DNA of 64,000 bases, taken from assembly GCF_002795425.1 (NCBI RefSeq), contig NZ_PHHA01000002.1, forward strand, positions 124,001-188,000, written 5' to 3'. A program made the position numbers and the translations under genes. The stretch comes from Conservatibacter flavescens. GTDB taxonomy: Bacteria; Pseudomonadota; Gammaproteobacteria; Enterobacterales; Pasteurellaceae. Below the pieces are notes generated by a model. It saw only the letters and a list, made by a program, of their open reading frames with translations. It had not been told where the DNA came from and did not search any database. Shown one piece after another: positions 1 to 7,457 of this stretch (position 1 is its first letter; each line of letters begins with the position of its first letter).

Positions 1-1423
1 TAAGTAAATGTCTTAATGAATTTTCTATTTGTGGCACTAAAAGATGATTTGCTGTCAAAAAATCGCCTTTTAAACCATTGTAAATACCTTTGGCAAAAAA
101 CTCTTCGTGTCCTTGGGGGATAAATGGATTATTTGTACACAAGCTCAAGATTTCAGCATAAGATATAGAATAAGTTATATTTAAAATATCAATAGCTTTA
201 ACAATTGAAACACATGATATTTGATGATGGATTTTCATTCTTTCTATAATTTTTGACCATAACCGTTGTTTTTCTTGCTCAGGAATATTACCTAAATCAG
301 CAATGCTAGGTACATCTCCCACAGCCGTGCTCATACCATCATGATCAATATAGACCCTATTACCAAAAAGTATATCTGATAAACTTTGACCTTCACTTAT
401 TGTCTGCTGCTTCAATTCATCAAATTTAGCAATATTAGCAATACAACAAGCTGTTCTAAAAAGCATATCAAACCAGTCTTTGCTATTGTTAAGTACAGCT
501 TCAACCCTTTGATGCAAGGGTGTAATATTAACAGGTTTAGTTTCAACTAATTCTAAATCTAGAATTGACTCAATTTGATAATCTCTCATTTCTTCATATA
601 GCTCTAATCTTTCCTGTCGTGTATCTTTTATTTTTGCAAGAGTGTTTATTGCACTAAGTAAAAAATGAGCAGCTCTAAAGCCTTTATCAGTTCTTGCTGT
701 TTTTATATAGCAATCTGCAATTATCCTATTAATATTACTAATTTTTTCTTTTTTCGAAGAATGTAGGTTATCTAAAGCAATGCCTAGTGATAAAGTTGCT
801 TGTAAATATTCTTTTTTACTAATCAGGCTATCAGATATTTCCTCAGCCCATAAAATCACATTATTTTTTGATTCAACCCTTCTTTTATTGATAATGTGTA
901 ATATGTTAAGCGCATTAGATGGATTATTATCTTTATTTTCTTGTAGTAAACGCACTAACAATTCTTTTGAATTTATATAGCTAACATGACTTGTTTGACG
1001 GATTAAATTGCCTAATAGCAGTATTAATGAAAGTTTTTCTAATGAAAAATAAAAGGAGTCATCGTCCGACAAATCAACAAAGTAACATTCCATCGCTTGA
1101 GTTAAGTCGCTTATTTTTCTAATATTTCTATTTAAATATAATAAGTGATAAATCTTGGCTTTTAGCTCTTTATGTTTGAGTAAAACAATAATATTATCTA
1201 ACAAAGCTATGTCTTCATCTTTTAGATCATTAGATAATACGCCTTTACTTAAAGAATCAGATAAACTTGCAGCATCGGCATTGATTTGATATGAGCAAAC
1301 ATTTGCTAATAATTGGTATATGGCATGTTTTTCTTTATTTCGGAAAAAATAGTGCATTAATTCATAGGGATCTGTATAAGCACTAATATCAGTATTAATG
1401 CTTTCAATAATTTCACTATACAT
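1..1423 (-). CDS. DUF4209-type protein, 3' end outside window
   Basis: One open frame of about 474 codons reads leftward off the window edge, so the C-terminus is missing. Of two in-frame ATGs (1433-1435 and 1421-1423) I prefer the inner one, because GGAG lies six bases before it. The protein is helix-rich and very rich in Lys, Asn, Ile and Leu, with no signal peptide or membrane segment. Just before the edge it reads PFIPQGHEEFFAKGIYNG, then a VPQIENSLRHLL motif, which resembles the entry to the DUF4209 domain as I remember it. The family's RNxxxHG signature would lie beyond the edge. The gene begins 18 bases after the RhuM gene stops, on the same strand, so the two are probably co-transcribed. 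It is far more AT-rich than its neighbour, a sign of separate origin. Biochemical function is unknown; a defence role is inference from context. Confidence 0.7.
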   Translation of the reverse strand, partial: MYSEIIESINTDISAYTDPYELMHYFFRNKEKHAIYQLLANVCSYQINADAASLSDSLSKGVLSNDLKDEDIALLDNIIVLLKHKELKAKIYHLLYLNRNIRKISDLTQAMECYFVDLSDDDSFYFSLEKLSLILLLGNLIRQTSHVSYINSKELLVRLLQENKDNNPSNALNILHIINKRRVESKNNVILWAEEISDSLISKKEYLQATLSLGIALDNLHSSKKEKISNINRIIADCYIKTARTDKGFRAAHFLLSAINTLAKIKDTRQERLELYEEMRDYQIESILDLELVETKPVNITPLHQRVEAVLNNSKDWFDMLFRTACCIANIAKFDELKQQTISEGQSLSDILFGNRVYIDHDGMSTAVGDVPSIADLGNIPEQEKQRLWSKIIERMKIHHQISCVSIVKAIDILNITYSISYAEILSLCTNNPFIPQGHEEFFAKGIYNGLKGDFLTANHLLVPQIENSLRHLL

Positions 1424-1441
1424 ACTGTTCTCCATGTAGTT

Positions 1442-2446
1442 TTATTTTCCACCCAAAAACCGGTCAAAATCACTTTCAAACAGCTTATCCTGCACCACCC
1501 GATATTTCTCAAACTCGCTTAAGGCGTGGGCTTTGGCGATTTCGGCGGTGATTTGTCCTGCGTCTTGCAGCACTTTACGGTCGGTAAATTCTAAAAAACG
1601 GTTCAATCGGTTTTCCCAGTCTGCCATGGTCATGGGGATTTGGCGGGTTGCCATATCTTCGGCGATGTCCAGATAGGCGGAGACGAGACGTTGCAGCTGC
1701 GCCATTTCGCTTTCGGTCAGGTAGTTTTTGGCGACAACCACATCAAATTGCTGGATTTTGCCGTGCGGTGCGTCTTTCCAACTGGTTAAGCCCATATTTT
1801 GCTGCTCGGCGTCGGCTCGGTGGTAGATGACTTCGGCGGCGGTTTGTCCGTGGATTGCCCAGTGCAGCTTGTTTTGCACGGTGGCGAAAAAGCGTTTGGT
1901 GGTGCTAGCGTTGCGGTCGTAGTCGAGGGAAGTGGCGTAAATGTCGGTGATTTTTTGGTAGAACTTGCGTTCAGACAGGCGGATTTCACGAATGCGGGCG
2001 AGTTGTTCTTCAAAGTATTTTTTGCCCAAAATCGTGCCGTCGTTTTTCAGGCGTTCGTCATCCATCGCAAAACCTTTAATGGTAAAGGTTTGGATGATTT
2101 GCGTTGCCCATTTGCGAAACTGCACCGCCCGCTCGGAGTTGGTTTTGTAACCGACGGCAATAATGGCGGAAAGGTTGTAGTGGTTGGTTTGGTAGTTTTT
2201 GCCGTCATCGGCAGTTATCCGAAATTTTCGGATAACTGAATTTTCTTCCAGCTCACTATCTGCAAAAATTTGTTTTAAATGATAATTTATCGTACGGACA
2301 TCAATGCCGTACAACGCCGCCATCATCTTTTGCGACAGCCAAATGTTTTCATCGGCATAGACCGCATTCACCCCGCCTTCGCCGGTGGCGGCGATAAAAG
2401 TGAGATATTCCACCGCAGAAGCCCGAATTAGCTCGCTTTGTGTCAT
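1442..2446 (-). CDS. RhuM-family protein
   Basis: This 334-residue cytoplasmic protein has the layout of the virulence RhuM family. The N-terminal half carries the family's LSQKMMAALYGI and TINYHLKQIF segments (about residues 36-62) and a HYNLSAIIAVGYKTNSERA stretch (about 91-109). The C-terminal half is helical. RhuM proteins are often found beside type I restriction genes, prophages and mobile islands; their biochemical role is not settled. The ATG at 2446 has GGAA seven bases upstream. The gene is followed after 18 bases by the DUF4209-type gene. Its base composition is between that of the AT-rich gene to its left and the GC-rich block to its right. No hsd genes are visible in this window. 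Confidence 0.85.
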   Translation of the reverse strand: MTQSELIRASAVEYLTFIAATGEGGVNAVYADENIWLSQKMMAALYGIDVRTINYHLKQIFADSELEENSVIRKFRITADDGKNYQTNHYNLSAIIAVGYKTNSERAVQFRKWATQIIQTFTIKGFAMDDERLKNDGTILGKKYFEEQLARIREIRLSERKFYQKITDIYATSLDYDRNASTTKRFFATVQNKLHWAIHGQTAAEVIYHRADAEQQNMGLTSWKDAPHGKIQQFDVVVAKNYLTESEMAQLQRLVSAYLDIAEDMATRQIPMTMADWENRLNRFLEFTDRKVLQDAGQITAEIAKAHALSEFEKYRVVQDKLFESDFDRFLGGK

Positions 2447-2517
2447 TTGATTATTCCAATGATTTGTTTTTAAATCAGATTGTTGATGATTTTAGCATTT
2501 TTATGGGGTGTAAAAAA

Positions 2518-2541
2518 GCCGTCTGAAAATTTTCAGACGGC
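2518..2541. terminator. DUS inverted-pair terminator
   Basis: GCCGTCTGAA (2518-2527) and its reverse complement (2532-2541) form a perfect hairpin with a four-base loop, with T-rich or A-rich flanks on both sides. It is the first of several hairpins in this block built from the neisserial DNA uptake sequence. It lies downstream of the minus-strand glycosyltransferase remnant. Confidence 0.8.
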
Positions 2542-2581
2542 ATTTGTTTAACTTTTCATAAAAGAGCGGTTGATTTTGACC
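2518..2581. repeat. composite repeat copy A: DUS hairpin plus AGCGGT tail
   Basis: The DUS hairpin is followed by a tail that recurs after two other DUS hairpins in this block. The shared core is TCATAAAANAGCGGT, here at 2556-2570, then TGATTTTGACC. The tail contains AAGAGCGGT (2562-2570), one base from the Pasteurellaceae uptake core AAGTGCGGT. Confidence 0.65.
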
Positions 2582-2769
2582 AACTTTTTGCAAAAATCCT
2601 TCGTCCAAATTCGGATTTAAGCGGAACTCTTTGCCGTGAATATCAATGCAGGCGTGCCATTCTTTGCATTGTTTGAGCGTGGTTTCGTGGTTTTTGTATT
2701 CGCCCAAGCCGAGACCGGCGAACAAAAGTTCAACACGCTCTAATTGCGCCGCACTGCTTTTTTTAAAAA

Positions 2770-3668
2770 TCAATCCAGCTGCGCTAAAAATGATTTTGCA
2801 AATTGCTCAAAGCTAAAATACTGCTCAAAAGTGTTTCTTGCCTTTACGCCCAACATTTCCACCTTTTCAGGATTTTCATAAGCAAAACACATCGCATTTG
2901 CCAAAGATTGGGCATTGCCAACATCAAATGCCAGGCAGCTGCCTTCTTGCATAAAGATATTTGCCACGCCGACATGATCGTTTAACAAAACAGCACGTTG
3001 ATATTTTGCTGCCTCAACGCATACCAAAGAAAATGATTCGTCTCGTGAGCAGCAAACGATGACATCAGATGCGCCAATGACGGCAGAGACTTCATCAGGG
3101 TGCAGCGACCCTACATAGCTGACCTCTTTAAAATCCCGAACAGGGGCGTATGCCGCTTCCCAGAAGGCGGTATTTGCTTGCAATAAACGCCCAGCCATGA
3201 TTTATCAGGGGCGGCAGGCGGCACATCATCAGGAATGCCGTTTAACAAAACTTCGGCATGAAAGCCAACAGGCATAAACGATTTGGCATATTCGCTGACA
3301 CAGATAATCCGCACATTGCTGTCCGCCAAATCTTTGTTATTGCCCAAGACACTTGTCAAAAGCTGGCTTTCATGCAGCCACCACACAACGGTTAGGCCGG
3401 GGATTTTCACCAAAGCCCGCACCATTGCAGCCTGTATGACGGTATTGACAACCACCACCTCAAAATTTTGCACAAGTTCCAAGCTGATACGCTGGTTAAT
3501 CACGACAGGAATATCCGCTTGCGTCAATTTTTGGCGCATGACACCATCTATGGGTGAGAACACCGTGGGAAAGCCGCCGCTGTTTTTAACCGCAAGTGCT
3601 GCATAATACAGCATTTTTGGCGCACCTGTGGCGGACAGCTCATGGGAGAGAAATAAGACTTTTTTCAT
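2770..3668 (-). pseudogene. glycosyltransferase family 4-like gene, frameshifted and internally deleted
   Basis: Two same-strand frames make one split protein. The upstream part, from ATG at 3668, begins MKKVLFLSHELSATGAPKM, a GT4-type N-terminal nucleotide fold with a SATGAP loop, and runs to a NGIPDDVPPAAPDKS segment. The downstream part, in another frame from about 3198 to 2770, holds the C-terminal nucleotide-sugar-binding half: YVGSLHPDEVSAVIGASDVI, then CSRDESFSLVCVEAAKYQRA with its conserved Glu. Together they total about 327 residues. The stretch that normally links the two domains, beginning with the 'G.iceRKGq'-like strand, is absent. I therefore infer an internal deletion with frame loss near 3195-3200, not a simple one-base error. 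It probably acted on a surface polysaccharide when intact. Confidence 0.75.
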
Positions 3669-3796
3669 ACGTGATTTAAATCCGAGTGTGTGCAGTGCGC
3701 TGATTGTATTGTTCGGCAAATTGCCAGTACCACTTGATAATTTTGTTAAAAACAGCACAAATTTATCCGATTATACGCCACTTGCCCTGCTTTTTA

Positions 3797-3830
3797 AAGT
3801 CTCATAAGCTATAGCTAAATGTGCTATAAT
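3797..3830 (+). promoter_or_regulatory. possible promoter, extended -10 TGCTATAAT
   Basis: TGCTATAAT at 3822-3830 fits an extended -10 element, and an imperfect palindrome around AGCTATAGCT lies just upstream. It faces the LysR stub at 3863. It may be the promoter of a lost gene. No convincing -35 was identified. Confidence 0.35.
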
Positions 3831-3862
3831 AGCCGCATTCTAAGCCAAACCAACACACCGCC

Positions 3863-3997
3863 ATGCCTGTGCATTTGCTGTATGCTGCCCACCGTAACCC
3901 GTCGGCGATTGTACGGACTTATATTGAGTTTTGCGTGGATTGGGCAAAAGAGCGGTTTGCAAATTTTTCGGAAGATTGGACCGCTTATAAAACATAA
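3863..3997 (+). pseudogene. C-terminal stub of a LysR-type regulator
   Basis: Frame ATG 3863 to TAA 3995-3997 encodes 44 residues. They match the extreme C-terminus of LysR regulators: PVHLLYAAHRNPSAIVRTY, then IEFCVDWAKERF, equivalent to the 'P.r.lspkvRafidfl' tail seen in the intact LysR genes of this window. No DNA-binding domain or effector domain lies upstream; the preceding bases look like promoter DNA. The stub is followed at once by a DUS hairpin, which would have been the terminator of the original gene. I infer that most of a LysR gene was deleted and only its 3' end and terminator remain. A start at 3863 need not be used. Confidence 0.65.
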
Positions 3998-4001
3998 AAA
4001 T

Positions 4002-4027
4002 GCCGTCTGAAAAATCTTTCAGACGGC
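4002..4027. terminator. DUS inverted-pair terminator
   Basis: GCCGTCTGAA (4002-4011) and its reverse complement (4018-4027) form a hairpin with a six-base loop, followed by TTTTGTTT. It separates the LysR stub from the convergent glutathione-transferase-like gene. Confidence 0.85.
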
Positions 4028-4060
4028 TTTTGTTTAACTTCTCATAAAACAGCGGTCAAT
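4002..4060. repeat. composite repeat copy B: DUS hairpin plus AGCGGT tail
   Basis: Same arrangement as the copy at 2518. After the hairpin comes TTTAACTTCTCATAAAAC and then AGCGGTCAATT; the TCATAAAANAGCGGT core is at 4042-4056. The tail ends about a dozen bases from the stop codon of the gene at 4073. Confidence 0.65.
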
Positions 4061-4072
4061 TCCCCCAACTTC

Positions 4073-4819
4073 CTACCCAAACACCGGCAAAAACGGCAGC
4101 GGGTGCAATCTGGTCTGTACGCCGTGTACGGCAAAGGTGCTCAGGTAATAATGGGTCAGCGTTTTGTGCCCGTCAAAGGTGCCCGCCACGCCTGCAATGC
4201 CGCTCATGCGGTTTAGGTAGGCGGACAGGTGGGCGTAATCGGCAAGGCGTTTTTGGCTGCACCCGAAAATGCGGTGGTACACTTTGTCAAATCGCATAAG
4301 GGTCGGCAGCACGAACAGATCGGCAAGGCTTGGCTCGTCGCCCAGTACGAATTTTTGTGTCGCCAATTTGCCGTCTAAATTGTCCAGATAGGCAAAGATT
4401 GCGCCTGCTTTGCGTTCGTATTCGTCTTGATCTGCCGCCTGTATCACACCGTAAACGGCACGGTTTAGCTTGTCGTGAATGCCGTCTAACACCTCGCTCA
4501 TTTGCCGATTGTCCAAGCCTGCCCACAGTTGCGGCTCTTGATTTAATAAATCCATCGTCATCTGTTTGGACGAATTGCTGACAAATGTGCCATCTTTATC
4601 CAAAAGCAGCGGTACGCTAGAGCCGTTTTGTCCGACTTTTTCGTACAATTCGGGCATGGTTTTTGCACCGAACAGCGGCTCGTCATCTAAGGTCAAATGA
4701 CCATTTTCATCTTTTAAATCATTGACATAAACCACATTGATGTCGCTGCGTTTTGCCCACAACATCGCAAGCAGCACCCGATGGCAAAACGGACACGCTG
4801 CCAAGACATATAAATTCAT
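4073..4819 (-). CDS. glutathione S-transferase family protein, glutathionyl-hydroquinone-reductase-like
   Basis: A 248-residue soluble protein. The N-terminal thioredoxin fold carries ACPFCHRVLLAM with a CxxC motif at residues 9-12, where glutathionyl-hydroquinone reductases (YqjG/Ecm4) have CPWxHR. The C-terminal all-helical domain contains SLADLFVLPTLMRFDKVYH and a HYYLSTF segment near the end, both typical of that family. The likely role is glutathione-dependent reduction of quinone conjugates or other electrophiles in the cytoplasm. It is shorter than the roughly 320-residue E. coli YqjG, so a distinct subfamily or glutaredoxin-like activity is possible. The start ATG overlaps the stop of the upstream transporter gene by four bases, so the two form an operon. 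Confidence 0.75.
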   Translation of the reverse strand: MNLYVLAACPFCHRVLLAMLWAKRSDINVVYVNDLKDENGHLTLDDEPLFGAKTMPELYEKVGQNGSSVPLLLDKDGTFVSNSSKQMTMDLLNQEPQLWAGLDNRQMSEVLDGIHDKLNRAVYGVIQAADQDEYERKAGAIFAYLDNLDGKLATQKFVLGDEPSLADLFVLPTLMRFDKVYHRIFGCSQKRLADYAHLSAYLNRMSGIAGVAGTFDGHKTLTHYYLSTFAVHGVQTRLHPLPFLPVFG

Positions 4820-5283
4820 GACGATACTCCTGCCGGCACTTTGTTGCCGTATTGCACCAATAAAATGCCGCCGACCATCACGGCAACGCCTGCGATTTTA
4901 AACCAGTTGATCGGTTTGACGGCAAGACCGAACAAGCCGAAATGGTCAAGCACCAATGCGCCGATGATTTGCCCTGCAATGGCGAGTACGGCAAAGTTGG
5001 CAATGCCGATTTTGGGCGCAAGAATGACCGAGCTTGCCACAAACACCACGCCGCACAAGCCGCCCAACCAGCCGTACCAAGGCACTTGCCCCAGATTGCC
5101 AAACTGCGGCGCAGAAACCTTAAACAGCATAAGCAGCGGCACGGTGGCAATCACGCTCACCGACAGCGACACCAAAGTCGCCCACAGCGGCGAGCCGAGC
5201 GAACGGGCGACATAGGCGTTGAGCGGCGCTTGCAAAGGAACAATCATGCCCACGAGCAGGGCGAAAATAAAGTTGGTATTCAT
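4816..5283 (-). CDS. YdcZ/DUF606-family small DMT transporter
   Basis: A 155-residue hydrophobic protein with about five predicted membrane helices. It begins MNTNFIFALLVGMIVPLQAP, followed by a LNAYVARSLGSPLWATLVS loop typical of the DUF606 (YdcZ) branch of the drug/metabolite transporter superfamily. The substrate is unknown. It is the first gene of a two-gene operon with the glutathione-transferase-like gene, and it is divergent from a LysR gene across a 94-base gap. That arrangement suggests the LysR protein controls it. Confidence 0.8.
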   Translation of the reverse strand: MNTNFIFALLVGMIVPLQAPLNAYVARSLGSPLWATLVSLSVSVIATVPLLMLFKVSAPQFGNLGQVPWYGWLGGLCGVVFVASSVILAPKIGIANFAVLAIAGQIIGALVLDHFGLFGLAVKPINWFKIAGVAVMVGGILLVQYGNKVPAGVSS

Positions 5284-5377
5284 GTTTTTTCTCTCTTTGG
5301 CAAATCCAATTGGCGCTATTTTAGGTTATTTATTATAATAATACCAATCGTTTATCAGTATATGGATTATTCGTGAT

Positions 5378-6283
5378 ATGAATAAACTTCGCCAACTGGA
5401 TTTGAACTTATTGCTGGTGTTATATGTGCTGTTGGAAGAAAAACACGTTTCCCGTGCCGCAAAACGCCTGCACAAAAGCCAGCCTGCCGTCAGCCACGCC
5501 CTAAGCCAGCTGCGGACGTTTTTTGCCGACCCGTTATTGTTCCGCCAACACGGACGTATGACGCTGACCGCCACCGCCCAAAGCCTGCATACGCCGCTGG
5601 GCGAGCTTTTGGGCGGTTTGGACGAGCTGCTCGGCGGTACGGAGTTTGACCCTGCCAGTCATAAACAAAATATCCGCTTGGCAATGAGCGATTACGCCAG
5701 TCGTGTCGTCTTGCCCAAAATCGTCCGCCGCCTGCGGCATACCGCACCCAATATCCGCCTGCTCGTCAATCAGCCGTCCAGCCGTGCGCATTTGCTGGCG
5801 CAGCTTGCCAGCGGCGAGATTGATATGGCGTTCGGCGTGTTTGAAAACCTGCCTGCCGAAGTGTGCAGGCAAACCTTGTTTGACGAACATTTTGTCTGCA
5901 TGACCGACAAGCAAAACCTGCCTAATTATCAAACGCTTAGGCTTGCAGATTGGGCGAAGCTGCCGCACATTTCGCTGTCGCTGCAGGCGGACAGCCGTGA
6001 AGAAATCGCCAATCATCTGCAAAAATCCGGACTAAAATGGCGCAGCGTGATTGCCCTGCCGCACTGGAATGCCGCGCTCGCCTTGCTGGTGCACAGCGAT
6101 TTGCTCTTGACCGTATCGTCGCGTATGGCGGACGACTTATCCGCCTATCCGACATTGGCGACATTCGCACCGCCTGCCGACTTGCCGACAGTGGCGTACC
6201 TTATGCTCTGGCACGAACGCAAACAAACGGACAAAGCCTTAGCGTGGTTTCGGCAGCTGGTGGTGGGGAGTGTGGGGGATTGA
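5378..6283 (+). CDS. LysR-family transcriptional regulator, divergent from the DUF606/GST operon
   Basis: A 301-residue protein. The N-terminal winged helix-turn-helix (residues about 5-65) contains HVSRAAKRLHKSQPAVSHALSQ and the following LRTFFADPLLFRQ. The rest is the periplasmic-binding-like effector domain of the LysR family, with no membrane segment. The effector is unknown. The gene faces away from the transporter/GST operon, the classic layout for a LysR activator and its target. Its DNA is strongly GC-rich: 37 of the 60 bases from 5461 are G or C, unlike the AT-rich core on the right. It ends 12 bases before a DUS hairpin shared with the convergent LysR gene at 6382. Confidence 0.9.
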   Translation: MNKLRQLDLNLLLVLYVLLEEKHVSRAAKRLHKSQPAVSHALSQLRTFFADPLLFRQHGRMTLTATAQSLHTPLGELLGGLDELLGGTEFDPASHKQNIRLAMSDYASRVVLPKIVRRLRHTAPNIRLLVNQPSSRAHLLAQLASGEIDMAFGVFENLPAEVCRQTLFDEHFVCMTDKQNLPNYQTLRLADWAKLPHISLSLQADSREEIANHLQKSGLKWRSVIALPHWNAALALLVHSDLLLTVSSRMADDLSAYPTLATFAPPADLPTVAYLMLWHERKQTDKALAWFRQLVVGSVGD

Positions 6284-6295
6284 GAAAGGGGGAAT

Positions 6296-6324
6296 GCCGT
6301 CTGAAAATTGGGTTTTCAGACGGC
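6296..6324. terminator. DUS inverted-pair terminator between convergent genes
   Basis: GCCGTCTGAA (6296-6305) and its reverse complement (6315-6324) form a hairpin with a nine-base loop, flanked by T-rich DNA on the right. It can stop transcription from both convergent LysR genes. Confidence 0.85.
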
Positions 6325-6360
6325 ATTTCTTCAACTTCTCATAAAAAAGCGGTCAATTTT
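6296..6360. repeat. composite repeat copy C: DUS hairpin plus AGCGGT tail
   Basis: Third copy of the element. After the hairpin comes CAACTTCTCATAAAA, then AAGCGGTCAATTTT; the TCATAAAANAGCGGT core is at 6339-6353. It ends about 20 bases from the stop of the minus-strand LysR gene. As with copies A and B, the tail lies on the side of a minus-strand gene end. Confidence 0.65.
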
Positions 6361-6381
6361 CTCAAACTTTTTACCATCACA

Positions 6382-7269
6382 TCAATCCGCCCGCCTAAAA
6401 GCATATTGGGCAAAATAATCAATAAACGCCCGAAGTTTGGGGCTTTGGTGGGGATTTGCCGCCCATAGGAGCTGGTAAGTGCCTTGCCAGTTGAGATATT
6501 CAGGCAGCACGCTGACGAGCCGTCCTTGGCGGATGTGGGGTTCGGCAAGAAAGTCGGGGATACAGGCTATGCCTTTGCCCATCAAAGCCAGTTGCAGGCG
6601 GGCTTCGGTGTTGTTGCAGATGACGCTTTGGGTCAAAGGCGGCGTGCGTTCGCTGTCGGTGAGCGGCCAGATTTCGGTTTTGCCGCTGTGGGCGAAGCGG
6701 TATTGGATACATTGGTGGTATCTTAGGTCAGACGGCGTCATCGGCACGCCGTGCTTGGCAAAATACGCAGGCGAGCCGACCAGGTGCATACGGTAATGGG
6801 TGAGAAATTTGGCAGTCAACCTGCTGTCGGCGGCTTTGCCAGTGCGCACCACGACATCAAAACCTTCTTCAATAATATCCACCAAGCGGTCGCTAAAATC
6901 CACTTCCAAGCAGATGTCGGGAAATTGGTCGGTAAATCCGCTGATGACCGGCAGGAAAAATCCGTCCAAATCCGGCAGGCTGACACGCAATTTGCCGCTG
7001 GGGGCGGCGTGGGTTTGAGAAAGCTCGTTTTTGGCATTGTCCCATTCGCCAAGGATATGGCGGCAGCGCACCAAAAACTGCGTACCTTCGGCGGTCAGGC
7101 TGATACTGCGGGTGTTGCGGTGCAGCAGTTTGACGCCCAGATGATCTTCTAAGCGGGCAATCAGCTTGCTGATGGCAGACGGCGACAATGCCAAATGGCG
7201 AGCGGCAGCGGCAAAACTTTTGTTTTCGGCAACCAGCACAAAGGCTTGAACGCCGCTTAATATGTCCAT
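6382..7269 (-). CDS. LysR-family transcriptional regulator, divergent from the MFS exporter
   Basis: A 295-residue protein with an N-terminal winged helix-turn-helix (SFAAAARHLALSPSAISKLI, about residues 18-37) and a substrate-binding-like C-terminal domain. Sequence style and length recall the CrgA/AaeR branch of LysR proteins, which often govern efflux or quinone-stress genes. It is divergent from the MFS transporter gene across a 188-base gap that contains a perfect ATTGAT/ATCAAT palindrome. The likely target is that transporter; this is inferred from position. The C-terminus reads LRAFIDYFAQYAF, comparable to the stub at 3863. Confidence 0.9.
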   Translation of the reverse strand: MDILSGVQAFVLVAENKSFAAAARHLALSPSAISKLIARLEDHLGVKLLHRNTRSISLTAEGTQFLVRCRHILGEWDNAKNELSQTHAAPSGKLRVSLPDLDGFFLPVISGFTDQFPDICLEVDFSDRLVDIIEEGFDVVVRTGKAADSRLTAKFLTHYRMHLVGSPAYFAKHGVPMTPSDLRYHQCIQYRFAHSGKTEIWPLTDSERTPPLTQSVICNNTEARLQLALMGKGIACIPDFLAEPHIRQGRLVSVLPEYLNWQGTYQLLWAANPHQSPKLRAFIDYFAQYAFRRAD

Positions 7270-7333
7270 CGTATATTCTCGTTATTGATGAAATTTATTC
7301 ACTTTAAAAATGAATTATAGCCTATTTTTCATT

Positions 7334-7347
7334 ATTGATAAATCAAT
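7334..7347. promoter_or_regulatory. candidate LysR operator palindrome
   Basis: ATTGATAAATCAAT is a 14-base sequence whose ATTGAT and ATCAAT arms are perfectly complementary. It lies in the 188-base gap between the divergent LysR and MFS genes. It fits a T-N-A style LysR site. A related ATTGATGAAATT lies near 7283. No experimental basis. Confidence 0.35.
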
Positions 7348-7457
7348 TAACATAGCCACCTATTTGATTTGTCTGGGATTTGTCCGAATTTTTGCTAATT
7401 TTTGCTAAAAGCGTCATAAACAATCGGGCAACCCCATCAGTTGGAGTGAATTTATCA

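Larger units (their letters stand above)
2501..2773 (-). pseudogene. short unidentified ORF, probable gene remnant
   Basis: The frame opens with TTG, overlaps the stop of the broken glycosyltransferase, and runs through the DUS hairpin at 2518-2541. The last 20 or so residues are therefore just translated terminator and repeat. Roughly residues 8-55 look protein-like (ERVELLFAGLGLGEYKNH, then CIDIHGKEFRLNPNLDEGF), but I do not recognise a family. It is most likely the tail of a lost gene read into non-coding DNA. I cannot exclude a short real gene. Confidence 0.35.

Noticed and set aside
780-980. 66-codon plus-strand frame
   Set aside because: It is antisense to the long open frame of the DUF4209-type gene, which explains the region better.
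1799-2239. 146-codon plus-strand frame
   Set aside because: Antisense to the RhuM gene; its Gly/Val-rich composition is the usual shadow of GC-rich coding DNA.
3819-4010. 63-codon plus-strand frame over the LysR stub
   Set aside because: The neighbouring frame 3863-3997 matches the LysR C-terminus; this frame is Cys-rich, reads through the DUS and has no ribosome site.
4366-4490. Two GCCGTCTAA strings resembling DUS
   Set aside because: They lack the central G (GCCGTCTAA, not GCCGTCTGAA), are single, and lie within codons; not counted.
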